Below, one piece after another: positions 36,250 to 49,035 of a DNA stretch of 64,000 nt (the stretch's first letter is position 1; every line of letters begins with the position of its first letter). The stretch spans positions 195,028,501 through 195,092,500 of the forward strand of contig CM032229.1 of NCBI GenBank assembly GCA_019009955.1. Reading direction: 5' to 3'. Made by a program: the position numbers and the translations under genes. The notes under the pieces are model-generated. The model saw only the letters and a list, made by a program, of their open reading frames with translations. It was not told the DNA's origin and made no database searches. The DNA is from Riptortus pedestris (taxonomy: Eukaryota; Arthropoda; Insecta; Hemiptera; Alydidae).

Positions 36250-36742
36250 CTGTTAGAGCTCTAGATCGGTGTTATATCATGAACCGGTTCATTACAAGGT
36301 TAAATGCCGAATATTATTTTCAACAACGAGATACAAACAAATACGTTCTGTTGATCCCCCCCCCTTCTTTTGTTCTTGTATTACTAAAATCTGATTGATT
36401 GAGTAAGAAATTATTCTGATTCATTCCAAATTACTCCACTAGATATAGTAAATGGTTATCAATAAAATTAATATGTTATTTTCAGATATATTTCATTAAT
36501 TGTTCATCTTTACGGTCTGGAATAATGCTGTCTATTCATCGCTGCGAAGTTGGCTGCCCTGTTTGTTTACAATGCAGTCGCTTCCGGTATAGGTATTATT
36601 AACATGTAAATTGTCTGAATGATTTCTTATTCCCGTTTGTATTTATTGCCTTAACATACTGGTGGTGTTGCCAGTATGTAGATTTATCTATTGTAAACCT
36701 TCATGTGGGAAATCTGTTTATAGTTTACACAGTGGACTGACT
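36205..36742 (+). mobile_element. Family A, copy without its 5' segment
   Basis: Opens with an AT tract (36211-36245), then TTGTCTGTTAGAGCTCTAGA. The interior includes GATCCCCCCCCCTTC and CAGATATATTTCATTAATTG, and it ends GGGAAATCTGTTTATAGTTT. Confidence 0.7.
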
Positions 36743-37202
36743 TTTATATTATTGATCTGCAGATTTCCCAGACATACATCAGTTGGATTTTATTTGACAT
36801 GGTTCTGGCTTTCTTCTGAAATGGCCGTTGGAGAGATGTGAATGTCGCCGTGTTGTGATGAGTCTGAGCCATAAATTGATTCCCCAAATACAAATGGGTT
36901 CAGGGCAAAAAATGTGAAAGTTGGTTTGACAGAAAACACATACAGACCGGAAATGTTGGCATTCATATGAGATCTGGCAGATTTGCCTGAAATACAGACC
37001 CAATTAATCCGGCTCTTAAATACCCTTGAAATAGCTGCTGACAATGAAGGACTCCTTGCATAATATCCTCTTTCCTTCCGGCTCAGCTTCTTCGGTTCCG
37101 GATGTCACCAGCCAGCGGGACTGCTTAGCGCATTTCCATTCGGCTTGTATAATATCAACATTCTGCGGCAAAGCTCTTCAACAGCCCGCCGACACTACCT
37201 TA
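36743..37202. other. Unrecognised segment between family A copies
   Basis: Less AT-rich than its surroundings. Two overlapping minus-strand open frames (74 and 84 codons, 36779-37044) have no recognisable motif. It may be part of an unknown transposon or gene remnant. Confidence 0.35.
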
Positions 37203-37290
37203 TTAGCAGATTTCCCTTAGAGCTAGTCAGGTTGTACTCCTGACACGATTTTCGAAGGAGTTCTTCAAATGTCCATCGATCCTACCCAGG
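37203..37290 (+). mobile_element. Family A, 5' fragment
   Basis: TAGCAGATTTCCCTTAGAGC through GTCCATCGATCCTACCCAGG, cut off after CAGGAGACA where the minus-strand copy begins, so the two copies meet tail to tail. Confidence 0.75.
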
Positions 37291-37299
37291 AGACAAAAA

Positions 37300-38067
37300 A
37301 CTCCGTCACGCAGGTGCTGCGTAAACTAATAAAATTTCCCTTATGATGTATACCAATAGATAAATCTGCATACCGGTAACACAATAACACCGTCAACATC
37401 AAGTGAATAAATACAAACGATAATAAGAAACCTCCAGACGGGAAGCACCTGAAACGTAATCAAACAGGTGTACCAAGTTCTTACAGGAAAGAAAAACAAT
37501 TACTGAAATATATCAGAATATCACATATTAATTTCATTGAAAACTATTTAAGTACTATACCTAGTACTGTAATTTATAATGGACCAGAATTATTATTATC
37601 TCAATAAATCAAATTTTAGTAGTCCAAGAACTTAAGAAACGGATGGGGGTGGGGTCACCATAACATATTTGCATTTATCTCGTATAATAAATTTCTCTTG
37701 AAAACAATTTATGGTATTTAAGCTTCAAATAATGTGGTTTCTTACATAACAGACTATTGTTTATGTAACATGAGTATAAGTGGGGGTTTGCTGAAGGCTG
37801 AAAACTGAAAAATGGTAATATCTCTATTAATATTCAGTATATGAAATAAATGTAATATTTATAGTACCTAAATGTAATATACAATGAGATTGGTATTATT
37901 CAAATTTTTGATCCGAAGAATTTTCGATAATCCCCCTCTAAACCAATACTCCCACTGGTCTGATTTCCGCAGTTAACGAACTTGATCTGTCATTTTACAT
38001 ATAACGGTTAAATATCGAGTTTGGTAACGATCAAACCAAAATTGCGACCGCTAGAGCGGTAACAGAC

Positions 38068-38122
<55 letters not shown>

Positions 38123-38235
38123 GAACGGACCTCATTTTCGTAATCATCTAGACAGGATCGATGGACATTTGAAGAAAAATTTCGAAAATCGCGTCATGAG
38201 TCCGAGCACAATAGCTGATTTCCTTTACGGGAATA
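37300..38235 (-). mobile_element. Family A, reference full-length copy
   Basis: The most complete copy, about 935 bp, read on the minus strand. It has the 5' palindrome region at about 38215-38235, the GAAAATGAGGTCCGTTCAAA block near 38120-38145, an AT microsatellite at 38072-38117, GCTCTAGCGGTCGCAATTTT beside it, a G-rich then A/T-rich interior, and the 3' end with the hairpin ACGCAG..CTGCGT at about 37313-37301. No open frame of note. It is non-autonomous. Confidence 0.85.
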
Positions 38236-38394
38236 GAAATAGATGGAGAAGATCGGTTTCTCGTAATGATTTAGAGATGGGAATACCTTAAGGACATAAT
38301 GGTGAAACCCCTGACTACCTTGTTATGGCTGAAACACGCAACAACTATTGCCCAAATATTGTCAAATTTATTGTGGTAATTATTGCTCCAAGCC

Positions 38395-38905
38395 TAAATA
38401 CACTTAGGATTTGAAGTGAGGAAAAACTATTTCAGTGTAACACGAGAAATACATTATACAACTAGACGTATTATGGGGGGAATGCACAAATATGTTATAA
38501 TCAGTTCTGCCCCACCCCTCTCGACCTCACTTTGGATTATGTTTACAAGTATAAGCATCAATACTTTTGGTAATGAAGAGTTTTTCTCAGAAATGTGAAT
38601 TTTTTTTAAGTTCCATAAATATATAATTTAAATGAATAAACGCTGGAGAGGTGCACCCAGTTATTTCTGGAGTTTATTAACTCTGCACCGTTAGTATATG
38701 TTATACTTTACTGCACATACTTAGTACCATTAAGAATACAAGTTTACTTTCCCAACATACAAAAGAATATTTTTAATAGTGATTATTACGTTTATAAAAC
38801 AGCTGTCATCATTGTGTTTTGGTCCAATTTTCAGGAAATGAACGTTTATTCATAGATGGTTCGGAATGCAGAATTCTTTCTATGATTATGAATAATATGG
38901 TTAAT
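38395..38905 (-). repeat. Family C dispersed repeat, copy 2
   Basis: In inverted orientation it matches 45740-46210: the GAGGAAAAACT.., TTATAATCAGTTCTGCCCCA, TTTATTAACTCTGCA and TTTGGTCCAATTTTCAGG regions find counterparts there. It is non-coding. Confidence 0.6.
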
Positions 38906-39507
38906 ACGATAATCTATGATTATGTTATATATAAAGAAAGATACATCTTATGGATTTAGATGGGAAAATATTGTACCCAAAGCCATCAAAAAAATACCAT
39001 CATCATTCAGCCTCAAATGATTGCCCGGCCGAACCCGGGTAACTTAGAATTCTGAGAATGATGGGTTGAAAGATATTGAAAACAGACCTTAAACGGCCCT
39101 TATAACTTATGTGAAAAAAATGATGGAGAAGATAGGAGAAGCTATAGCCACTAGCAGAAGAATAAGCCAATTATGACAAATGCTAAAAATGGCCTTCTGA
39201 GAAATATGCTTTTGAATTTGTACTCATGATGCGATTTTTGAAATATTTCCATATCGATCCTAGCAAGGAGATGACGAAAATAAGGTCCGTTCAAAATTGA
39301 AATCTAATAACTAATATCGGATGTGAAATTTAGCAGCTTGGCCCTTCCTTATCGATTTGTTCAAAAACTCTTACTATAATTATATTTCGAATTTCATTAG
39401 ACAACCAAACAAGAAAAAAATCATATAAAATAAAAAAAAAATGGTTTTTGAAATTAAATCTTCATAGTTTATCTTTTGGCAAATATTTTTTATAATGTTG
39501 CCGTTTT
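38906..39507. other. Intergenic with a family A scrap
   Basis: At 39215-39295 a diverged family A 5' fragment is present (GTACTCATGATGCGATTTTT, GAGATGACGAAAATAAGGTC). Near 39025-39045 the minus strand has ACCCGGGTTCGGCCGGG, loosely like a tRNA-type B box, which might mark a decayed SINE. No gene is seen. Confidence 0.4.
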
Positions 39508-40110
39508 AGCAGATTTACCTCAGGGGAAGTCAGCTATTTCAGGTTGAACTCCTGATAGGATTTTCAACACATTTCTTCAAATACCCTTCAATAATTGTAC
39601 ATCTGTTGACACTCAAGTGGCCACAATTTCTGTTTGATCGGTACCAAACTCGATATTTAATCGTTCTTTGTAACAGTAAAGATCAAGTTCATTAATGGCT
39701 GAAGTCCGACCAGTTCTTGATATCTCCGTCAATATGCGTTAGATCGAGAAAGTGTATAATCCCAATCTTAATTGCAAATTTAATGTTCAATAAATGTTGT
39801 TATTTACGTTTTTTCATTATCTTGATTATTCACCAAGATAGTTGCATTTTTTAGTTCTTTGACTTAAACTTTTAATCATCGAACTATAAAAATAAGGGAT
39901 TATATCATGAAACGTCTTGTTCCAAGTTTAAATGCCAAATATTGTTTTCAACAGGCCTTGATTTTTGTTTATGTTTTATACACATAATGTAGTAACGTGA
40001 TCAATTATGATTTTATGGACCTCCCACTTCTACTAGTCGAATGTTTTGTAGGAAATAAAGAATATATGCTGAGATGATGTCATAATATGGGTGACGGAAT
40101 TTGAATGGAG
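39508..40110 (+). mobile_element. Family A, diverged copy
   Basis: Begins TAGCAGATTTACCTCAGGGG and keeps CCACAATTTCTGTTTGATCG, AACTCGATATTTAATCGTTC and GATCAAGTTCATTAATGGCT. It fades near GACCTCCCACTTCTACTAG. The microsatellite point has no tract here. Confidence 0.65.
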
Positions 40111-40371
40111 AAGATGGCTACAAACTTGAGTTAATAGCTAACCATCCTTGTTTTTTTTATTACTGGGAGTTTAAACCAAAATTTTCATTTTTTAATGATT
40201 GTAATAATGGCTTGCTAAAGTGAAATGTGATAAATAAAGGCTAAGGATTCATTTGAGTAATTGATTTAGAGATAATGTTGTTACTCTTGTTCTAATTAAC
40301 TTGAGGCAGTATCTTGATCGAAACAGAGATATGACCTTCATAATGACTGCATTCCAGATTGGGTGCATCGC

Positions 40372-40405
<34 letters not shown>

Positions 40406-41030
40406 TGTGGGTGCATAGAGGTAGGAAGAGAGACCAAACCACACTAATTACCAGCCAGTTGTATTAGCTCTTTGGTCCCACTCTATTCCATTCACATTTG
40501 TAACTTCCGTCCCAGCTGAAGAATGACACAGATAAACTATCTTTACATAACATTTTCCACGATTCCACGTTTAGAAGTTAAAGGATTAAAAAATAACAGG
40601 GTCTGTTGGCAAAAGGCCCGCCTTTCACATAGCTTGCCCCACTCTACGTAACCACGACAAACCCCCCAACACAAACACAGCCTCTCCCAACATATTTATT
40701 ACTGGGCTAAAGCTGACTCCTTAATTCCCTATTCAATATATATATATATATATATTGTTGATTGTATTTGTGTTTTTTAACAACGCTCAATCTTTTTTTT
40801 CTCCCTCCAACCGAGTAATGGTGACAAAGGGTAGTTTATTAGCTATCTACCTGGTGTCTTGCTCCTTACTTATATTTTTTTATAAGTTGGTAAAATGTCG
40901 TTAAAGGAAAGAGTTGGACCAAATATAAAATAAAATAAATTAATTAATTGAAGTGAATATTAATATAAATAAATATAATATTAAGATAATTAAAAAATAT
41001 CAGTCAGACAACAGATATTTAGCCTTCAAG
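40111..41030. other. Intergenic with short microsatellites
   Basis: GA tract at about 40373-40398 and AT tract near 40737-40756. No gene is supported. Confidence 0.5.
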
Positions 41031-42066
<1,036 letters not shown>

Positions 42067-42738
42067 ACTGGTAAAAAATTGAAATAATTTTTAAGGAAAT
42101 ATTGTTTTATAGTAAACGCTTCGTCCATCTTGGCATTTACAATGCTAAGATTAAAATTATTTTCCTAAACCAATATAAACATAAACACCTAGTAATAAGA
42201 ATAGCAAATGTTAATTCAGCCTTAAACACTCATTTAATTTGGCCACAATTGCCAGAACACTGTTATTTCTTTCAATAGTTTTATTGTGCTCAGTAAGGAT
42301 AAGATGCAAATATAGCATTGAAGCCAAATTTCTTTACTGAGGTTTAATATTGATTAAAACAATGTGTTCTATACCAATAATGTGTGTAATATGAAATATT
42401 AAAAGTGGCATTTCTAGTAAAACGGGCTATCACTAGGATGATATGACTATGACGGAGTAGTGTCGGCTGCATCAAAGCACCGATAATGGACAGTGAAAGG
42501 TGTGTCTTCAACCATATTACCCAATATAGAACGGCTTTAGTTTAGCTCTTTACGCCACTTGGAAGAGAATATTGGAGAATTAGCCCAAAATGGCAAGATT
42601 ACGACATTCTTTTTTCTGTTAATAACAATGATGATTATTAGCTATGATTCTTTCCTTCCACAAATTGCAGATGATGACTGACATGGCGGATATGAGGAAG
42701 TTGGATGAAGGCTTTGCGATAATGGTTGGAGATGGATG
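42067..42738. other. Intergenic, nothing recognised
   Basis: Part (42285-42330) resembles 25650-25690. No gene is supported. Confidence 0.45.
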
Positions 42739-43892
42739 GAATATCTCCCAGCATACAATAGCCCGGTGGAATATCTCCCACCATACAATAGCCCGGTGGA
42801 ATATCTCCCACCATACAATAGCCCGGTGGAATATCTCCCACAATACAATAGCCCGGTGGAATATCTCCCAGCATACAATAGCCCGGTGGAATATCTCCCA
42901 GCATACAATACCCCGGTGGAATATCTCCCACCATACAATAGCCCGGTGGAATATCTCCCAGCATACAATAGCCCGGTGGAATATCTCCCAGCATACAATA
43001 GCCCGGTGGAATATCTCCCAGCATACAATAGCCCGGTGGAATATCTCCCAGCATACAATAGCCCGGTGGAATATCTCCCAGCATACAATAGCCCGGTGGA
43101 ATATCTCCCAGCATACAATACGCTGGTGGAATATCTCCCAGCATACAATACGCTGGTGGAATATCTCCCACCATACAATAGCCCGGTGGAATAACTCCCA
43201 CCATTCAATACCCCGGTGGAATATCTCCCACCATACAATACCCCGGTGGAATATCTCCCACCATACAATACCCCGGTGGAATATCTCCCACCATACAATA
43301 CCCCGGTGGAATATCTCCCACCATACAATACCCCGGTGGAATATCTCCCACCATACAATACCCCGGTGGAATATCTCCCACCATACAATAGCCCGGTGGA
43401 ATATCTCCCACCATACAATAGCCCGGTGGAATATCTCCCACCATACAATAGCCCGGTGGAATATCTCCCAGCATACAATAGCCCGGTGGAATATCTCCCA
43501 CCATACAATAGCCCGGTGGAATATCTCCCAGCATACAATAGCCCGGTGGAATATCTCCCGCCATACAATAGCCCGGTGGAATATCTCCCAGCATACAATA
43601 CGCTGGTGGAATATCTCCCAGCATACAATACGCTGGTGGAATATCTCCCACCATACAATAGCCCGGTGGAATAACTCCCACCATTCAATACCCCGGTGGA
43701 ATATCTCCCACCATACAATACCCCGGTGGAATATCTCCCACCAAACAATAGCACGCTCGAATATCTCCCACCATACAATAGCCCGGTGGAATATCTCCCA
43801 CCATACAATACCCCGGTGGAATATCTCCCCACCATACAATAGCCCGGTGGAATATCTCCCACCATTCAATAGCCCGGTGGAATATCTCCCCA
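42739..43892. repeat. 30-bp minisatellite, about 38 units
   Basis: The unit contains TGGAATATCTCCCACCATAC followed by AATAGCCCGG. Variants are GCATAC/CCATAC, AGCCCGG/ACCCCGG/ACGCTGG and rare AACTCC or CCATTC units. Because 30 is divisible by three and stops are rare, several long open frames appear on both strands (periods such as NISHHTIARW and IPPGYCMVGD); none is credible as a gene. A block carrying the ACGCTGG pair and the AATAACTCC/CCATTC units (43111-43280) recurs 480 bp later (43591-43760), which is 16 units. The right end leads into family A. Confidence 0.96.
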
Positions 43893-43934
43893 CCTTATAT
43901 CTATCTACCACCTTGTCTCTATATCAATATACCT

Positions 43935-44330
43935 ATATATTTGTCCTTTACTGCTTTCTCGGTCGCAATTACTGTATTATCGTTACTAAACTTGATGGAT
44001 AAGCGTTTCATGCAAAAGTAAAGATCGAGTTCGTTAACAGCTAAAATCCGACTGGGAGGGGGGGGGTAGAGTTGGAGAATTTTGTAAATTCAAAATTTTG
44101 GCGTTATTATAAGCAGGATCAAACAAAAAATTAAAAGAATTTTATTGAAAATAAAAGCTATTATTAATATTAAGAGATACTTTTTTTTCTGTATCATTAA
44201 TATTAACGGAAATATTTGCATTTCTTTAGTTTTCATTCTTGAATAAAACCCTCATTCCAACTCATGCCATTTTAGCAATATGCTGTTCTAGCATGAACCA
44301 CATTATTCCCAGATTAAACGCCACTCATTA
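43935..44330 (+). mobile_element. Family A, 5'-truncated copy beside the 30-bp array
   Basis: Begins at the microsatellite point (TATATATTTGTCCTTTACTG) and follows with CTCGGTCGCAATTACTG, AGTAAAGATCGAGTTCGTTA, the G-run, and TTAACGGAAATATTTGCATT to about 44330. Confidence 0.75.
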
Positions 44331-45409
44331 TTCTCATTGTAACAAAGTTTCCTGTTTGAGGTTCATGAAAATACTCACTGCGATCACGCCATCAAATAAT
44401 AATTTGCGGTTGTGAAGCGAAAATATTTTTTTTGGGGAGAGAATGGGATTTTTAAAATTCAAAATGCTTCCATTATTATGAGCCGTTTCGCAAAATGTTA
44501 TCGAACCAATCTTGTTATCGAATCGCTGCTCTAAAATGGTTGCTCTAAGCATGTTTTCGTAACTCAAGTATTGGGCGAGTTATTCGTACACTCTTGTTTT
44601 CTGCGTTCAGTACCGCCATACGTATGTATCTAAAGCATACATTTTTCTATTTATTGTCATGCAAATTTATTTAAGGATAACCAGATTTATAAATAATGAG
44701 AAACTGTCCCCAGCTTATAGTGCCAATGTACCAAACATGTGTTGTGATGCATGTGACAAATCACTTTAAACCAATATTTAGTAGTTTTATTTAATAATTG
44801 AACGTTTTTGAAAGTATTCATCTTGTGTATAAAAACATCCGACATACATGAAGCTCTAAAATGTATTTTCAAACAATGTGTATTTCTTAATAGGTTTGAT
44901 GCGTTTGATTTGGGCAGAGCAGTAAAAGTTTTACCCCTGAAAATGATACGCTTTTCTCGTAATATTTATGCTTGTGGTTGGCGGTTTGGAGCATATTCCT
45001 GTATCTTGTTATACGATTGTGTGTTATACTATTTTTGGAAAAGTAGTTCTTGTTTTGTTTCACAAATAATATTGTTTGGTACATATATATTGAGGGAAAG
45101 GTCATTATTTTTTACTCCTTAAAAGCGGACGCCAGGAGTTTCTTCCAGCTTTTTGATTGCTACAGGATCGTTTCTATAATTGTAGCCGATGAGGAGTGAT
45201 GAAGGTGTGCATCTGGAGGAAGTGTAGCAGTCATGATAAGCAGTGTGGAAGGTAGAGTTGCATCACAGCCCCAAGGTTTATGACCGTCCACTTGGCATTG
45301 GGAGAAAGTGCATCATAAAGTGCACGTGCACCGTTCAGTCTCCTTTCCTTATTAGCTCAAACAACCTACTACTGCTCTTATACTGACCCGCGGGTTTATT
45401 TAAGGCGTA
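44331..45409. other. Intergenic, nothing recognised
   Basis: Opposing 104- and 72-codon open frames near 44808-45122 show no domain and overlap each other. No gene is called. Confidence 0.4.
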
Positions 45410-45530
45410 CTTCCCGCTTTAGGGAAATCAGTTATTGAGGTTGTACTCGTGACGTCATTTTGATGAAAGTCTTCAGTCCGTAGGTCCTACTCACTTGATA
45501 TTATGATATATATATATATGTATATGGCAT
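45410..45530 (+). mobile_element. Family A, 5' fragment
   Basis: CTTCCCGCTTTAGGGAAATC and TTATTGAGGTTGTACTCGTG are recognisable, then a short AT tract at 45507-45525. Confidence 0.6.
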
Positions 45531-45594
45531 TTGTTTTTGCAAAACTTTACTTTGAACAATAGTTTTACATTTTCCCGTTTCAGTGTTTTGTCTT

Positions 45595-46225
45595 TATACC
45601 CGAGTACCCGGCATTGCTGGGGATTTGTAAATAATAAACGTATTTGTTTGTACTTCACTGTCCACACTAATTTGATAATAGCCGTTTCTTGTGCATATAC
45701 TTCTGTTTAATGGCATAATCACACAGTACCGTATTAACGATATAATTCATAATCATAGAAAGTATTCTGTATTCCCAGCCATCGATGAATAAAAGTTCAT
45801 TCCTCCAAAAGCTGTCCAAAGCCCAACCATGTCAGCTGTTTAATTTACGTAATAACCATTATTAAATATACTCTTTTGTATGTCGGGAAAACAAACTGTA
45901 TGTTCATAATGGTACTAAATATGCCCAGTAAAATATAACATATGTTAATGAAGCAGAGCTAATAAAGTCCAGAAATAACTCGTCAAACCTCTCCATTGTT
46001 CATTCTTTTAAGTGATATATTTTTTGAGACTTAAAAAAATTCACATATCTGAGGAAATCACTAGATTACTAAAATTATAAGCATTAAAACATATGATAAC
46101 GGGAAGGGTGGGGCAGAAATGATTATAAAATATTTGTGCAAAACCACTTAATACGTTTACTTGTATAATTTTTCCTCACTTAAAATCAAAGTTGGATTAG
46201 TAGTAATACACTTACCGAGTTTCAT
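45595..46225 (+). repeat. Family C dispersed repeat, longest copy
   Basis: Contains the palindromic ACCCGGCATTGCTGGGG near 45609-45625 and a tail AGTTTCATAAAATTCGGTAA (about 46219), the kind of sequence often seen at the ends of arthropod interspersed repeats. It matches 34960-35330 directly and 38395-38905 in reverse. Class undetermined. Confidence 0.65.
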
Positions 46226-46289
46226 AAAATTCGGTAAAGCCGTTTGTTGTTAAGTACATTTTTTTTTTCTTCTTATCGAACACTAAACG

Positions 46290-46520
46290 AGTTGTGTTTT
46301 TTTTTTTTTTATGTTTTCAGGGTCAGTAGAGCCCCTCCCCCATTATAATCGTCAGATATGGTCTATATGAACTGTATTCAAAATTCTGTTTACATAGGTT
46401 TCTTGCTCCGTGAGAAATACGGAATACATGGTGAATTAAAATGACCAATGGCTGTGCCATACTAACACGTCGGAAATATGCTTAGTTTACGCAGGCCTTG
46501 GCGTGGCCGACTTTTTAAAA
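46290..46520 (+). mobile_element. Family A, 3' fragment
   Basis: Has the GGTCAGTAGAGCCCCTCCCC type tract, then GGAAATATGCTTAGTTTACG, a hairpin (ACGCAGG..TTGGCGT) and a T-run. Confidence 0.6.
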
Positions 46521-47340
46521 TATTCATTATTTTTTTCTAGAAAACGAAAATATAGACCTAGAAGTAGTTTTTCTTTCTCGATCATTTCCCAACTCGCCAT
46601 AACTAAATACCATCTTTGAGAGAGAGAGGTGGTAGGGTTCTTGGCTATGTTTCACCCGAGATATGGATGTATTTGCTGGAAGGAAGCAGCTAGGAGACGT
46701 AGCAAAATCTATAATAAACTATAGTTATTATCTGGGCCTTTCATGAAGCTCTCCCGTCAATCAGGAAGTATTATATGGATTTAATCTCTCAACTTGATCG
46801 ATTTCTTTAATAGTTTTGAGCAGTTAAAAAATTCCTCGTGGTATTTCTTCTTTTTTTGTGGACTGTAGTTGGCTCTCTAGTAATAATGGTAGGTTATGAT
46901 TAACTGTATTTACAATCTGTAGCTGGAGAGGGAAAGGCAGAGGAACGTGATCCGGGCAGACTACTGGCGAGGTCCAGGACTCTCTGGAGTAATTAGATCT
47001 AGGAGAGAGAGAGAGAAAGCTATCACCTTGCAGAAGACAGTACTGGCTGTAGCACTACATTCCAGTAGCCAATGTACAATACCTCGGCTAGTTTCAATAT
47101 AAAGAAGCCCCAAGACGATTATCGACATCATTATACTAATAGAATATATTTTCCTAACCCTCGAGAACTCGCGACTTGAGCAAAATACTCACAGATAAAA
47201 GTTATATCTGTAATTAAAGGTGTTTGGTGATAGTGCTGCTCTCTCTAGCTACACCTTGTAGCCTTCTCTTACTACCCTCGTTGACTCCCGATCATTAGTA
47301 CCAATTGACTGTTGCCAGGACAAGGTTAATCAGCCGGAGT
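46521..47340. other. Intergenic, nothing recognised
   Basis: Contains short GA runs near 46617-46630 and 46994-47015. No gene is supported. Confidence 0.45.
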
Positions 47341-47344
47341 AAGT

Positions 47345-48000
47345 TAATGAATGAATGAATGAATATTTTTATTGCTTTTAAAAATTTAACAATTCTATAG
47401 CAAGGGTTCAGCCCGTGTTCATGATTACATTTTTCGTTTATCTTTTCTTTATATAAACATAAACAGAGATTTCCTTTAAAAAAAATAACAAAAAAACATA
47501 AACTATAAACAAAAATTACTATAGAAAAAAAAACATAAAACATTAATTTTATTTTAAACATATTGTTGTATTTTTCCCTTCTGACGTAAAGAGCTTTAAG
47601 TATGAAAACATATATGTAGTTTATTTTATTCTTGTATAAGGTCAAACAAATGATCCATGGATTGCTGTGGAATGTTGAGACTTTTCAGGAGGTGGTTTCT
47701 TCTCTCTGCTGAAACAAGGCATTTAGGATGAAGTGCGGAACGGTGGGTTGGCTATCTTCTCAAAGGGGCACGGCTTTTCTGGATTGAATATGTAAATTGT
47801 CCTACCAACTATCAATCTTTGATTTTTTGTACCTAATAAACGGATTTGAGATATAACTTTGGTCTTAAAAATGGCACATTTTGGTACAGGTACTCCTTGC
47901 CTCTGCCAAGAGAGCTAATTCTTCTAAAGTACTGGCTATATGTGCTGTTTAAAACTCTTTCAATGTCTAACGAGATTAAAGGATTAAGTTAAGTGTGAGT
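47345..48000 (-). mobile_element. Non-LTR retrotransposon 3' end with ATTC-repeat tail
   Basis: On the minus strand the sequence ends GAATTGTTAAATTTTTAAAA, GCAATAAAAATATTCATTCATT. The tail has four or more tandem ATTC units (47345-47365), as in CR1/Jockey-group LINEs of insects. Upstream frames give LHPKCLVSAERRNHLLKSLN near 47650-47730, plausible as the C-terminal CxxxxxxERxxLL segment. It is decayed, and may belong with the RT scrap at 48850-49035 on the same strand. Confidence 0.5.
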
Positions 48001-48011
48001 TCTGGCGCAAC

Positions 48012-48425
48012 GTGTTTTGGTTTATTCTGAGTGTTTTTCTCATCAAGCGAGTTCTAATAGAACTTATTTCTTTTTTAATACTAGAGTTGTTCTCATCAAG
48101 AGAGTGCTTTGGTGATTTACCGACAACTGTTCTTTTGGCTCTGGAACTTATCAAACCTCACCTGATCAACCTTTCACAACTGACCCTATTAGAAAGAAAC
48201 AAAATGAAGATGATTGCTAATGTACAAGATGAAAACTCCACGTGTTCTGGTTCAAGTACTCCGTCGCAGATTTGTGCTTATTGTCCGAGGAGAAAAACAA
48301 AAATCAAAAAAGAGTTGCCGAAAAATTCTCACGCGCGAGTTCTCAGGCGACTCAATTTGACACGAGTTCTGGAGGGTAAAGTGAATCCTGCTAAAATATA
48401 TGCCCAGGATATTGAGTTAAATTGA
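48012..48425 (+). pseudogene. Possible piggyBac transposase C-terminal remnant
   Basis: A 137-codon open frame. Its middle has LALELIKPHLINLSQL, then after a polar linker QICAYCPRRKTKIKK. PiggyBac-type transposases end with a L..ELIxPxL helix, a linker and a Cys-rich CxxC segment, so this order is suggestive. The catalytic aspartates and most later cysteines are missing, and the last 40 residues match nothing I know. It could be a chance open frame. Confidence 0.3.
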
Positions 48426-48589
48426 ATAGTCTTTTTCAATGTTTCTATACACCATTGTACTTCCGATATGGCGATTTTTTTCCCATTTACCGTCATAGAT
48501 ATTAGATAATTTTCGATGATTATGTTTTACATTAATAATATATGGGATGGTTTAAAGGGAATGGTCCGAAACGTAAAATTTTACTTGAA

Positions 48590-48720
48590 ATCAATATATT
48601 TGCATGTACCTCCAAAAGTAAACGTTTAATGAAAACAATGCTTCGTGCTTAAGCTTCTAATAAATTGGCTCGTGGTATAACAGATTATATGTTAATGTGC
48701 TTATTAGTTAAATTATTACT
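48590..48720 (-). mobile_element. Family A, interior fragment
   Basis: TATTTGCATGTACCTCCAAA, GTTTAATGAAAACAATGCTT and TGGTATAACAGATTATATGT match the segment that follows the G-run in family A, in inverted orientation. Confidence 0.55.
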
Positions 48721-48849
48721 GCAAATATTGTGGTTCGAGTTTCTGCTGATGAGAAAGTCAAGCCAGCTTTGTCACTCTATTTTTCTAGGAATTGTTTCCA
48801 TTTTTGATGGTGTCTTGTCAAGTGTTTCTTGATAGAGTAGGGGTTGATA

Positions 48850-49035
48850 GTAGAAGCTGTCCTGTAATATATTAGTAGATTGTCAACATATAGACAGTAC
48901 TGGATATTTGATGGAATTTATTCCTTTACCGTGTCCATTCCAGGAATAAATAGAGTTGTGCTAAGTACACTCCCTTGAGGAACACCCATATTCTGAGTCA
49001 ATAATTCAGAGGTCCAAGTGGTATTTGTTACACTG
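48850..49035 (-). pseudogene. Non-LTR reverse transcriptase core fragment
   Basis: Minus-strand translation gives NMGVPQGSVLSTTLFIPGMD (motif B, GxPQGSxLS) and, after one stop, IQYCLYVDNLLIYY (motif C, where YVDN replaces YxDD). The spacing of the two motifs is right for a LINE reverse transcriptase. The stop and the altered catalytic aspartate show it is dead. It is probably the same insertion as 47345-48000, disrupted in between. Confidence 0.75.

Noticed and set aside
39020..39050. tRNA-like B-box sequence on the minus strand
   Set aside because: No matching A box, acceptor stem or cloverleaf is visible. At most a decayed SINE.
42619..44002. Open frames up to 452 codons on both strands
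   Set aside because: Same cause: a 30-bp tandem unit without stops gives repetitive peptides in several frames at once.
44808..45122. 104-codon plus-strand frame with hydrophobic stretches
   Set aside because: It overlaps an opposing frame, has no recognisable domain, and the composition matches AT-rich background.
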